Source: CAILZL01 sp049840395
GTDB lineage: Bacteria; Pseudomonadota; Gammaproteobacteria; Steroidobacterales; Steroidobacteraceae
Direction of reading: 5' to 3'
Length of the DNA stretch: 64,000 bases
Assembly (NCBI GenBank): GCA_049840395.1
Contig: JASGLD010000006.1
Coordinates: forward strand, 186,001 to 250,000
Part shown: positions 18,548 through 26,085 of the stretch, piece after piece
How the letters are laid out: every line of letters begins with the position of its first letter
Position numbering within the stretch: the stretch's first letter is position 1
Position numbers and translations under genes: made by a program
The notes under the pieces: model-generated
Database searches by the model: none
Told to the model about the DNA's origin: nothing
Seen by the model: the letters and a program-made list of their open reading frames with translations, nothing else

Positions 18548-18677
18548 GCAGCTTGATGGAGATTGGCCAAGAATTATCAATTCTGATCAGTCATTAACAC
18601 TTGTTAATTTCCATCTCCTTACACTTACCACTCATTAAATAAGCATCCATTCAAGTCATGCACATTCATAGGCACTC

Positions 18678-19319
18678 ATGAGCGGCAACGCCAACAATCC
18701 ACGCCGCGCTTACTGGTTGAAAACCTTGCATCAATGGCATTGGATCAGCTCCGCCATTGCATTGGTCGGCATGCTGCTATTCAGCTTCACCGGCATCACC
18801 TTGAATCACGTGGCGCAGCTGGATAAGCCACCCGTCATTGTCAATCAAACTGCACAACTGCCGGCCGAACTGCAGGCACATTTACTATCCCTAGGCGAAC
18901 AATATGAGCAGGATGAAATCCTGCCACCCCTGCCCAAAACATTGCAGGATTGGACAAATAAAACCTTGTCCGTAGACATCAGTAATAGCTTGCCCGAATG
19001 GTCCGCACGCGAGCTGTATCTATCCATGCAGCGCCCCGGCGGCGACGCGTGGTTGAGCATCAGCCTCCGCAACGGCGCCGTGAAGTATCAAGACAGCAAT
19101 CGCGGCTGGATCGCTTACCTCAACGATTTACACAAAGGTCGTTACACCGGTGACGTATGGGTTTGGTTCATCGACATCATCGCTGTCGCCTGCCTACTGT
19201 TTTCCATCACCGGTTTATTGATTTTGAAGATGCACGCCAACAATCGTCCCAGCACCTGGCCACTGGTGGCACTGGGTCTACTGGTGCCGTTTCTGATCGC
19301 AGTTGTTTTTATTCATTGA
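18678..19319 (+). CDS. PepSY-associated membrane protein
   Basis: The 213-residue protein has an N-terminal membrane helix (HQWHWISSAIALVGMLLFSFTG), a periplasmic PepSY-like domain of about 110 residues (ARELYLSMQRPGGDAWLSISL, YQDSNRGWIAYLNDLHKG) and two C-terminal helices (WVWFIDIIAVACLLFSITGLL and WPLVALGLLVPFLIAVVF). His residues sit near the membrane ends of helices (LHQWHW, NDLHKGR), as in PepSY membrane reductases that may bind haem. With DUF2271, ApbE and flavoreductase genes following, it probably passes electrons across the inner membrane for iron reduction; that is inference. Confidence 0.82.
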   Translation: MSGNANNPRRAYWLKTLHQWHWISSAIALVGMLLFSFTGITLNHVAQLDKPPVIVNQTAQLPAELQAHLLSLGEQYEQDEILPPLPKTLQDWTNKTLSVDISNSLPEWSARELYLSMQRPGGDAWLSISLRNGAVKYQDSNRGWIAYLNDLHKGRYTGDVWVWFIDIIAVACLLFSITGLLILKMHANNRPSTWPLVALGLLVPFLIAVVFIH

Positions 19320-19338
19320 TCTCACTCAAGGTACGCAT

Positions 19339-20073
19339 ATGCGCAAAACTTACTCCATTCCATTGGGCGCCACCCTCGGCACTGTTGCAGCATTGCCGGT
19401 CGGCGCAGCTGAACTAAACGTCAAAGTGCAACTGCCTGAAATTCAGACAACGCAGTACCTGCGCCCCTATCTCGCGGTGTGGATCGAAAAAGCCGACGAC
19501 ACCTATGTTTCGACCCTGTCGCTGTGGCACATGGTCAAGGATAAGCGCGGCGGCGAGCTGACCAAGGGCGATCGTTACCTCAACACCCTGCGCAGCTGGT
19601 GGAAACAGAGCGGCACCACTTCACAGATGCCCATCAATGGCTTAAGCAGCGCCACGCGCGCACCGGGCGAGCACGAATTGATCTTCACGCAGGGCAAGGC
19701 ACCGCTCAACACACTGGCTCCAGGCAAGTATCAATTGGTGTTTGAAGCAGCTCGTGAAGTGAAAGGTCCACGTCCGGAAGGTGCCGCAGCAGGACAACCT
19801 CAGCAACGTCCTGAAGGCGCAGAAGGCGGCCCGCGCGGCGCCGGCGGCCCACCTGCCGACAATGCAGCTGCAGGCGGCCCACCCGCAGGCGGACCTCCTG
19901 GCGGCGAACCCGGTGCCGAAGGCGCGCCGCGCGGTATGGGTGCGGGCGGCGCCAGCAAGGACTCACTGGAAGTTGTTCGAGTTAACTTCGAATGGCCGGT
20001 TAAGAAAGTGACCACGATTAAAGGCCAGGGCAAGACCGAATTGGGCAACATCGTCCTGACTCTGAAGCCCTGA
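19339..20073 (+). CDS. DUF2271 periplasmic protein with a possible flavinylation motif
   Basis: I start at ATG 19339, which has CAAGG upstream; an in-frame TTG at 19303 overlaps the previous gene. The 244-residue product has a signal-like N-terminus (MRKTYSIPLGATLGTVAALPVGAA), then the DUF2271 domain (YLRPYLAVWIEKADDTYVSTLSLW, LNTLRSWWKQSG). NGLSSAT at 100-106 occupies the place where I recall DUF2271 proteins having a D-x-x-SGAT sequence, which resembles sites where ApbE attaches FMN to Thr. Residues 142-205 are a Gly/Pro/Ala-rich low-complexity insert before the last strands. The apbE gene lies just downstream. Function as a periplasmic flavoprotein is inferred. Confidence 0.82.
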   Translation: MRKTYSIPLGATLGTVAALPVGAAELNVKVQLPEIQTTQYLRPYLAVWIEKADDTYVSTLSLWHMVKDKRGGELTKGDRYLNTLRSWWKQSGTTSQMPINGLSSATRAPGEHELIFTQGKAPLNTLAPGKYQLVFEAAREVKGPRPEGAAAGQPQQRPEGAEGGPRGAGGPPADNAAAGGPPAGGPPGGEPGAEGAPRGMGAGGASKDSLEVVRVNFEWPVKKVTTIKGQGKTELGNIVLTLKP

Positions 20074-20101
20074 GCTAAACACAGCAACTATAATTAGCTG
20101 C

Positions 20102-20137
20102 ACGCTGGTTGATGTTCGACTGAACATCAACCAGCGT
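20102..20137 (+). terminator. Strong hairpin after the DUF2271 gene
   Basis: A perfect 16-base stem (ACGCTGGTTGATGTTC) with a GACT loop lies 28 bases after the stop. It is followed by only two T, so it may be a weak terminator or an mRNA-stabilising 3' hairpin that sets different expression of apbE and the reductase. Confidence 0.55.
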
Positions 20138-20242
20138 TTCAACACCGCTGCCAGTGTTTATCGGCGCGACAGAAACACAGTCAATCGCCAACGAGTGATT
20201 GCAGATACATCAACTAAACACTCTGATTGATTGCATATAAAC

Positions 20243-21259
20243 ATGCGACGAGTTCTCGTCCCCTTCACCATCGCTCCGCAGGCGCCGTTAGTAGGTGCAG
20301 CCATCCATAGCCTGGAAGGATTGACCATGGGCACCACCTGGTCGGTCAAACTGGTTGCCGATGCCAATCGCTCCACAACGACCTTGCACGCCGGCATTCA
20401 ACAGCAATTGAATTCCGTAGTCGCGCAGATGAGCACCTGGGAGCCCGATTCGAATTTAAGTTGCTACAACCAAGCCGCCGCCAACACCTGGCACGAAGTG
20501 CCGGATGAGTTTTTGTACGTGCTTCGCTATGCACTGGAAGTTGCTGAGGCAAGCGCAGGGGCATACGACCCCACCTCCGGACCGCTGGTAAATGCCTGGG
20601 GCTTTGGACCACGCACAGCTGACGACCTAGATAAACAGCGTCCCGATGACTCCACATTACAAGCCGCACGAGCCCGCGTCGGTTGGCAACGAATTCAATT
20701 GAACATCGCACAGCGCCGCGTTTTCCAAGCCGGCGGCGTGTATCTGGATTTCTCCGCCATTGCCAAGGGCTTCGCCGTGGATCAGATATCTCGATACTTG
20801 CTGCGCCAAGGCATCGAACATCACTTGGTAGAAGTGGGCGGCGAGTTACGTGGCATGGGTATCAAACCAGACGCCATGCCATGGTGGGTGGAGTTGGAAC
20901 AGCCATTGCCGCTGCAAACCCGTCACAGCGAACTGGATGAAGCTGTGGTTGCTTTGCACGGTTGGTCAGTGGCCACCTCCGGCGATTATCGACGCTACTT
21001 CGATGTCGACGACCAACACTACAGCCATACCATCGATCCACGCAGCGGCGAACCTATTCAACACGGCGTGGCTGCGGTGACATTACTTCATCCTGACTGC
21101 ATCGCCGCCGATGCGCTATCTACCGCATTGAACGTGATGGGCGTTGAAGCAGGAATGGCCTTCGCCACAGAACGCGCCCTACCCGCGCGCTTCGTGGTGC
21201 GCACCGACAACGGCTTCGCAGAACACCTGACCCCTGCATTCCAGGCACTCATGCAATGA
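20243..21259 (+). CDS. apbE: FAD:protein FMN transferase (ApbE family)
   Basis: ApbE transfers FMN from FAD onto Thr/Ser of target flavoproteins. Family motifs are complete: LTMGTTWSVKL near the start, GPLVNAWGFGP, YLDFSAIAKGFAVDQIS, LVEVGGELRGMG, SHTIDPRSGEPI and DCIAADALSTALNVMG. ATG 20243 is preferred over TTG 20231. The first 28 residues (MRRVLVPFTIAPQAPLVG) do not form a convincing signal peptide or lipobox, although most ApbE proteins are exported. The gene overlaps the flavoreductase start by four bases (ATGA). Its likely target is the DUF2271 protein. Confidence 0.92.
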   Translation: MRRVLVPFTIAPQAPLVGAAIHSLEGLTMGTTWSVKLVADANRSTTTLHAGIQQQLNSVVAQMSTWEPDSNLSCYNQAAANTWHEVPDEFLYVLRYALEVAEASAGAYDPTSGPLVNAWGFGPRTADDLDKQRPDDSTLQAARARVGWQRIQLNIAQRRVFQAGGVYLDFSAIAKGFAVDQISRYLLRQGIEHHLVEVGGELRGMGIKPDAMPWWVELEQPLPLQTRHSELDEAVVALHGWSVATSGDYRRYFDVDDQHYSHTIDPRSGEPIQHGVAAVTLLHPDCIAADALSTALNVMGVEAGMAFATERALPARFVVRTDNGFAEHLTPAFQALMQ

Positions 21260-22635
21260 TTCTCGGACTATCCAACACACGACTGCTCGCCGCCTGCATC
21301 GCCATTGCGTTGTATCTATTGTTGTGCGGCGCGACGATTTATCGGCAACGTCGCAAACAACAACAAACAGCCAGTGCAGCAGCGTCATTAATTCCAGCGG
21401 CAGCAGGCACACCCGAATGGTTGGTTATCTATGCCAGCCAGAACGGCAATGCCGAGCAATTAGCCTGGCAAACCGCACGTGCACTGCATACCGCAGGCAT
21501 ACCTGCACGTGTCATGTCCATGGCCAAGGTAAAGGCCGATATCTTGCGCACTACTGAACGCGCACTGTTCGTGGTCAGCACCTATGGCGAAGGCGATCCG
21601 CCGGACGATGCCGCATTGTTTACCCGCAAGTTGATTGGCAGCGCGCTACCTCTGCCACAGCTGCACTATGGCTTGCTGGCACTGGGCGATCGCACCTATC
21701 AGAATTTCTGCGGCTTCGGCCGCACGCTGGATCAATGGCTGCAAGCGCAACAAGCACAACCCCTGTTCGAACGTATTGAAGTCGACAACGACGATCAAGC
21801 GGCGCTACATCAATGGCAGCATCACCTCAGTCATATCGCCGGCACCAGCGACATTCCCGACTGGCAGGCGCCGGCTTATGAGCGCTGGCAACTCGCCGCT
21901 CGACAACATCTCAATCCAGGCAGCGCGGGCGCAGCGTGTTTTCACATCGAGCTTGAACCCACCACCGGCTCCGTGCTGCCGCAATGGCACTCGGGCGACT
22001 TGGTACAGATCCATCCGCCTGCCGATCCGCAACGGCCACGCGACTATTCCATCGCCTCAATTCCTGCGGATGGCCGCGTACATTTACTCATCCGCCAGGA
22101 ACGCCGCAGCGATGGCACATTGGGTCTTGCCTCGGGTTGGCTGACAGAGCTGGCGGCCATCGGTGAAGTCATCGAACTGCGCCTGCGTGCGCATGCCAAT
22201 TTTCAGCTGGGCGAAAATGCACAACGTCCTTTAATACTGATCGGCAATGGCACCGGCCTGGCTGGCTTGCGCAGTCATCTAAAAACGCGCGCCGCAATGA
22301 GCCAGCAGCGTAACTGGCTTATCTTCGGTGAACGCAATGCGGCGTATGACCGGCTCTATGGTGACGAGCTGCAAACCTGGCACGCGCAAGGTGTGTTGAC
22401 GCGTACGGACTTGGTGTTCTCGCGTGACCAGGAACCTCGCCGTTACGTGCAGGATCAACTACGCGAAGCCGCCATTGAGTTGCGCCAATGGGTACAGGAG
22501 GGTGCGGCCATCTATGTCTGCGGCAGCCTGGAGGGTATGGCGGCCGGCGTGGAAACTGCACTCAACAACATTCTAGGTAGTAGTGAAGTTGAGCAACTTA
22601 TCGAAGCTGGACGCTATCGTCGCGACGTTTATTAG
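21256..22635 (+). CDS. Membrane-anchored flavodoxin/ferredoxin-NADP reductase (CysJ-like diflavin reductase)
   Basis: The 459-residue protein has an N-terminal membrane anchor (residues 7-27, LLAACIAIALYLLLCGATIY). A flavodoxin domain follows (VIYASQNGNAEQLAWQTA, STYGEGDPPDDAALF, LALGDRTYQNFCGFG), then an FNR domain: RDYSIAS for FAD, LASGWLTEL, the nucleotide loop LIGNGTGLAGLR, and YVCGSLEGMAAGVETAL. It ends in an aromatic residue (DVY) like CysJ. It should pass electrons NADPH to FAD to FMN to the PepSY membrane partner. Sulfite reduction is unlikely because no cysI or cysH is nearby. Confidence 0.88.
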   Translation: MILGLSNTRLLAACIAIALYLLLCGATIYRQRRKQQQTASAAASLIPAAAGTPEWLVIYASQNGNAEQLAWQTARALHTAGIPARVMSMAKVKADILRTTERALFVVSTYGEGDPPDDAALFTRKLIGSALPLPQLHYGLLALGDRTYQNFCGFGRTLDQWLQAQQAQPLFERIEVDNDDQAALHQWQHHLSHIAGTSDIPDWQAPAYERWQLAARQHLNPGSAGAACFHIELEPTTGSVLPQWHSGDLVQIHPPADPQRPRDYSIASIPADGRVHLLIRQERRSDGTLGLASGWLTELAAIGEVIELRLRAHANFQLGENAQRPLILIGNGTGLAGLRSHLKTRAAMSQQRNWLIFGERNAAYDRLYGDELQTWHAQGVLTRTDLVFSRDQEPRRYVQDQLREAAIELRQWVQEGAAIYVCGSLEGMAAGVETALNNILGSSEVEQLIEAGRYRRDVY

Positions 22636-22778
22636 AACGCTCCTAGCCCCGGTCGAACGGGGGAGGGGACAAAGCACTCAGGCACAAAAATGTTTGCTTT
22701 TGTAAAGCGCCTCGCAAACTGAATGAGGCCACTGCAGAATCGGCGCAGCTTCCCCACCGCCTTAATCAGGAGCTCCTC

Positions 22779-23354
22779 ATGTCGCGTTTCGTCACTTATA
22801 CCTTGGCCGGAATCCTCGCCCTGCCGGCACTGACCTTCAGCAGTATCGCCGCCGCAGCCGACAGCTGCCCCGCCTATCTGAATCAGGACATGCGCAAGCT
22901 GCGCTCCAGCGAAACCGTGAACATCTGCAAGCTCAGCGCCGGCAAGCCCATGCTGCTGGTCAACACCGCCAGCCACTGCGGCTTCACGCCGCAATTCAAG
23001 GGCCTGGAGGCGCTGCACGAGAAGTACAAGGACAAGGGCCTGGTCGTGATCGGCTTCCCTTCCAACGACTTCAATCAAGAAGCCAAGGACGACGCTGAAA
23101 CCGCCGAAGTCTGCTACATCAACTACGGCGTGAAGTTCACCATGCTGTCCGAAACCTCTGTCAAAGGCGACAGCGCCAATCCGATTTTCAAGGAACTGGC
23201 CAAGCAGACCAAGGCACCGGCCTGGAACTTCAACAAGTATCTGGTCACACCAGATGGCAAGGTCACTCAATACTTCGATAGCAAGGTCACACCGGATTCT
23301 GCCGAGATGACCCAGGCCATCGACAAACTGCTGGCCAGCAGCAAGACCAAGTAA
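22779..23354 (+). CDS. Periplasmic glutathione peroxidase family protein
   Basis: Thiol peroxidase of the GPx family, exported by a signal peptide (MSRFVTYTLAGILALPALTF to about IAAAA). The catalytic tetrad is visible: Cys67 in NTASHCGFTPQ, Gln in FPSNDFNQEA, Trp and Asn in APAWNFNKYLV. Extra Cys residues at 30 and 50 and in EVCYINYG might serve as resolving partners. In bacteria these enzymes usually depend on thioredoxin rather than glutathione. The gene has a clear ribosome site (AGGAGCTC) and stands 143 bases after the iron operon; a hypothetical antisense frame here is ignored. Confidence 0.9.
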   Translation: MSRFVTYTLAGILALPALTFSSIAAAADSCPAYLNQDMRKLRSSETVNICKLSAGKPMLLVNTASHCGFTPQFKGLEALHEKYKDKGLVVIGFPSNDFNQEAKDDAETAEVCYINYGVKFTMLSETSVKGDSANPIFKELAKQTKAPAWNFNKYLVTPDGKVTQYFDSKVTPDSAEMTQAIDKLLASSKTK

Positions 23355-23364
23355 TTCATCGCGA

Positions 23365-23841
23365 GTGAGCACGGCGCTGAAACTGGTGCTGGACACCAAC
23401 GTCGTGCTCGATTGGCTGGTGTTTGCCGACGCACTGTCCACCGGCTTCGATAAAGCGTTGCAGGATGAGCGGATCATCCTGCACACACATCCACTGACTC
23501 TGGCCGAGCTGGAACGGGTATTGAATTACCCGATACTCAAACTGGATAGCGAACGACAGGCGCAAACTCTGGCGCGCTATAAATCGCTAGGCATATCCAA
23601 CGCTCTTGCCACCGGCTTCACTGCCAATGATTTGCAGCTGCCGGATGGTTTTCCTCAATGCAAGGATGTTGACGATCAGGTATTTCTCGCGCTGGCCTAT
23701 CACACACAGGCCGATGCGCTGATCACGCGCGATAAAGCGGTGCTGGCATTACGCAAACGCGCGAGAAAATTTGGCGTGAAGATTGTGGCTGCAGAATCGG
23801 CAAAGGACTTGATCGGCAGTGCGGCGTGCCACGTCGCTTGA
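23365..23841 (+). CDS. PIN-domain protein (putative toxin-type ribonuclease)
   Basis: The 158-residue protein belongs to the COG1569-like PIN family. Acidic metal-binding residues are present in LVLDTNVVLDWL, LAELERVL, KDVDDQVFLALAY and LITRDKAVLAL. The start is GTG 23365, ten bases after the peroxidase stop, so it may be co-transcribed. No antitoxin-like gene is next to it, so calling it a toxin would go too far; a housekeeping RNase or a relic of a toxin module are alternatives. Confidence 0.85.
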   Translation: MSTALKLVLDTNVVLDWLVFADALSTGFDKALQDERIILHTHPLTLAELERVLNYPILKLDSERQAQTLARYKSLGISNALATGFTANDLQLPDGFPQCKDVDDQVFLALAYHTQADALITRDKAVLALRKRARKFGVKIVAAESAKDLIGSAACHVA

Positions 23842-23851
23842 TTCGCAGCCA

Positions 23852-23891
23852 CTGCAAAGCGCGTGTCCGTATACGGAACACACGCTTGCAG
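23852..23891. terminator. Bidirectional hairpin between convergent genes
   Basis: An imperfect 19-base inverted repeat (TGCAAAGCGCGTGTCCGTA against TACGGAACACACGCTTGCA) lies between the PIN gene and the minus-strand secreted protein. There is no strong T-run on either side. Confidence 0.5.
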
Positions 23892-23899
23892 ATCACTGA

Positions 23900-24622
23900 C
23901 TATTTCGTCTGACGCGCAGGCGCAGCGCCGGAGTTTGCATTCTTCTTAGCGGTGCCACGATACAGACCATCGGCCACCTTCGATTGTGCACTGATCGTCT
24001 TAATAGCGTCCTTGGCGTACTTCACCATGTCCGGATTGGTTTCATCGAACAACAATTCATCCGTGGCATGACGGATCATGGCTTCGTGGCCGAAGAAGGT
24101 CCACAACAGGTAGGCGTCGTCGAACTCTTGACCGCTCAACTTGGATAGATCCACACCCGGTGCAACGGGATCAGCGCAGCCCGCAACAGTGGTGCTCTGA
24201 CACATGGCCGGACGCGGCACGATGACTGGGCCTTTGTTCTCCAGCAAACCAAACACATCGACAGTGGCATAACGCCAACCTTCGGGCAGCGGCTGCGGCA
24301 CACCACGCGACTTGCCCTGCTCCAACGGGCGATATTCGCCAGTGGGATTAGGCCGAATGGTCAACTGATACTTGTCGAACAAAGCCTGCAAGCCGGTGCC
24401 CAGCTTCTTATACATATCCAGTTCCGACTGGGCATAGGCCTTGATCGCCGCGCTACCCTTGGTCAACGCCAGATTGTCGACGGCAATCACCGGTCCCTGA
24501 CGATCGAAGAAACCACGCAGCACATGTTCTTCCTGCGTAGTGATGGTGTCAGTGGCCGCGAAGGCAGAGACCGATGACAGCAAGGCGGCTGCCAACGTTA
24601 TGAGACCGGTTGTATGTTTCAT
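23900..24622 (-). CDS. Secreted protein of unknown function, helical (DUF4142-like?)
   Basis: The 240-residue product starts with a clear signal peptide (MKHTTGLITLAAALLSSVSAFAA). The first half (VDNLALTKGSAAIKAYAQSEL, LGTGLQALFDKY) faintly resembles the helical DUF4142 proteins. The middle holds two Cys close together (AMCQSTTVAGCADP) that may form a disulfide. The C-terminal part is again helical (YAKDAIKTISAQSKVADGLY). No catalytic motif is recognisable. It has its own upstream region of 388 bases and faces the PIN gene. Confidence 0.75.
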   Translation of the reverse strand: MKHTTGLITLAAALLSSVSAFAATDTITTQEEHVLRGFFDRQGPVIAVDNLALTKGSAAIKAYAQSELDMYKKLGTGLQALFDKYQLTIRPNPTGEYRPLEQGKSRGVPQPLPEGWRYATVDVFGLLENKGPVIVPRPAMCQSTTVAGCADPVAPGVDLSKLSGQEFDDAYLLWTFFGHEAMIRHATDELLFDETNPDMVKYAKDAIKTISAQSKVADGLYRGTAKKNANSGAAPARQTK

Positions 24623-25010
24623 GCTGCTTATCCCCCGAAGGATGATTGTTGGTATCGAATGCGTAACACGTAGCCGCAGTGTATTTCATTTCATCGAGAA
24701 TTAAATTATCCAGCACTAACCCGCCACAAAAAACCACAAATCAGCGCCTGCATCCAATGAATGGAATCGGCGGATATTTAGAGTGAATAGATGCTGCGAA
24801 GACGCAGACCATCCCGTGAGGCGGGCTCGCATGACGCGTAAAGAAACGATCGAGACACGAACTGATTCGGCGCTGGCAGCACGCCCAAGTCTGCAAATCC
24901 AGACAGGCTTTTTCCTACTGATTGTTAAAGTTCCTGAATGATCGTCCGACACCTGCATGAACAAAGCTCGATTTATGGTTAATGGCCAGCGCTAGCAGCA
25001 AGAGGCGCCT
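24623..25010. other. Intergenic region with divergent upstream sequences
   Basis: This 388-base stretch separates the secreted helical protein (-) from the unknown protein at 25011 (+). It contains a sigma-28-like promoter candidate at 24926-24952 and a small hairpin (CCCGTGAGGCGGG) near 24815. I see no gene in it. Confidence 0.55.
24926..24952 (+). promoter_or_regulatory. Possible sigma-28 (FliA-type) promoter
   Basis: TAAAGTTC, an 11-base spacer and TCCGACAC match the flagellar sigma-28 consensus TAAAGTTT-N11-GCCGATAA at 12 of 16 positions with exact spacing. It lies 58 bases upstream of the unknown gene at 25011. Confidence 0.35.
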
Positions 25011-26078
25011 ATGCAAGGTATTTCGTTTGGATCGACCAACCTGCCCTATCAATTTGGGGCAGCCCAACTTGGAACTACACAGGGATTGTCAGGCAATCAC
25101 GGAACACGCAGTCGTTGTGGCAACGACCAGAGTGCGTCGCAATCCAGTGACCTCTCTACCTATGCATTGAATGGCATCCTTGCCAATCTGAGCAGCTCCA
25201 TTGCCAATCTGAGTTCGCAGCTGGGCTCGCTGTCCAGCAGCAATACCGATGGGACGAATGCCATCAGCGCCTCCGCCATGGGTGCTCAGATCATCAATAA
25301 GCAACGCGGTGAGCTGCAGATTCACACGCAGGAAGGCGATGTCGTTACCTTGAAGTTCAGCAGCAAGGTTGGCGTCAGCATTGAAGGCCAGCAAGTCAGC
25401 GATGGCGACACCACGCTGACCAACACCAGCCTGGATGTACATGGCCGCAGCAAGATCGGCATTTCAGTCGAAGGCGATCTTAGCGATGAGGAGATGGCCG
25501 CCATCAACGATCTGGTCGGTAAAGTAGGCGATCTCACCAACGACTTCTTCAACGGCGATGTGGAAAGCGCGTTGTCGCAGGCGATGAGTCTGTCCTATGA
25601 CAGTACCGTGCTAGCCGATTATTCATTGGACCTCAGCTTGAAACAGAGCGTGCGCACCTATGCTTATGCAGCGCAATGGTCACCGCCGGCAACGGCTACG
25701 CCAGCCACCGACAACAGCGCAACCGATGCAGCTGCCGCCGATGCAACCACTCCCGTGGTTGCTGCCGATGAAACAACACCGGCCAGCAGCACCACCGATG
25801 CCAGTGCACCGACTACGAATGACACCACCACACCCGCCGCTACCGACAGCACTGCAACGACCAGCAGCAACCCCACTCAGGTGCTGGCCGCATTCGTTGC
25901 CAAAGTGCGCAGTAGCTTCCACGTCAGTGCCACCGATTCATCAATGGGTATCAGCTACGAGTTCAAAGCCAAGCTGCTCATCGCCAGCCTTGCACAGAGT
26001 GCACCAGCCGAAGCCTCGCCCAATGAAGCTTCGTTGAACTATCTGCAAGACCAACTGGGCGCAAGCACCACCGCTTAA
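25011..26078 (+). CDS. Unknown protein with Ser- and Thr/Ala-rich regions
   Basis: I do not recognise this 355-residue protein with certainty; the core resembles small proteobacterial families such as DUF5610. There is no signal peptide. Residues about 50-80 are Ser/Leu-rich with near-repeats (ILANLSSSIANLSSQLGSLSS). A beta-rich core follows (GELQIHTQEGDVVTLKFSSK, DLSDEEMAAINDLVGKVGDL). Residues about 220-290 are a Thr/Ala/Asp linker, and the last 65 residues form a conserved-looking tail (VLAAFVAKVRSSFHV). Its ATG has a GAGG ribosome site. A sigma-28-like promoter upstream hints at a flagellar or chemotaxis link. Confidence 0.75.
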   Translation: MQGISFGSTNLPYQFGAAQLGTTQGLSGNHGTRSRCGNDQSASQSSDLSTYALNGILANLSSSIANLSSQLGSLSSSNTDGTNAISASAMGAQIINKQRGELQIHTQEGDVVTLKFSSKVGVSIEGQQVSDGDTTLTNTSLDVHGRSKIGISVEGDLSDEEMAAINDLVGKVGDLTNDFFNGDVESALSQAMSLSYDSTVLADYSLDLSLKQSVRTYAYAAQWSPPATATPATDNSATDAAAADATTPVVAADETTPASSTTDASAPTTNDTTTPAATDSTATTSSNPTQVLAAFVAKVRSSFHVSATDSSMGISYEFKAKLLIASLAQSAPAEASPNEASLNYLQDQLGASTTA

Positions 26079-26085
26079 GTTTTAG

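Noticed and set aside
22632..23486. 284-codon minus-strand frame across glutathione peroxidase
   Set aside because: It spans a well-supported plus-strand gene and part of the PIN gene, and the protein looks random.
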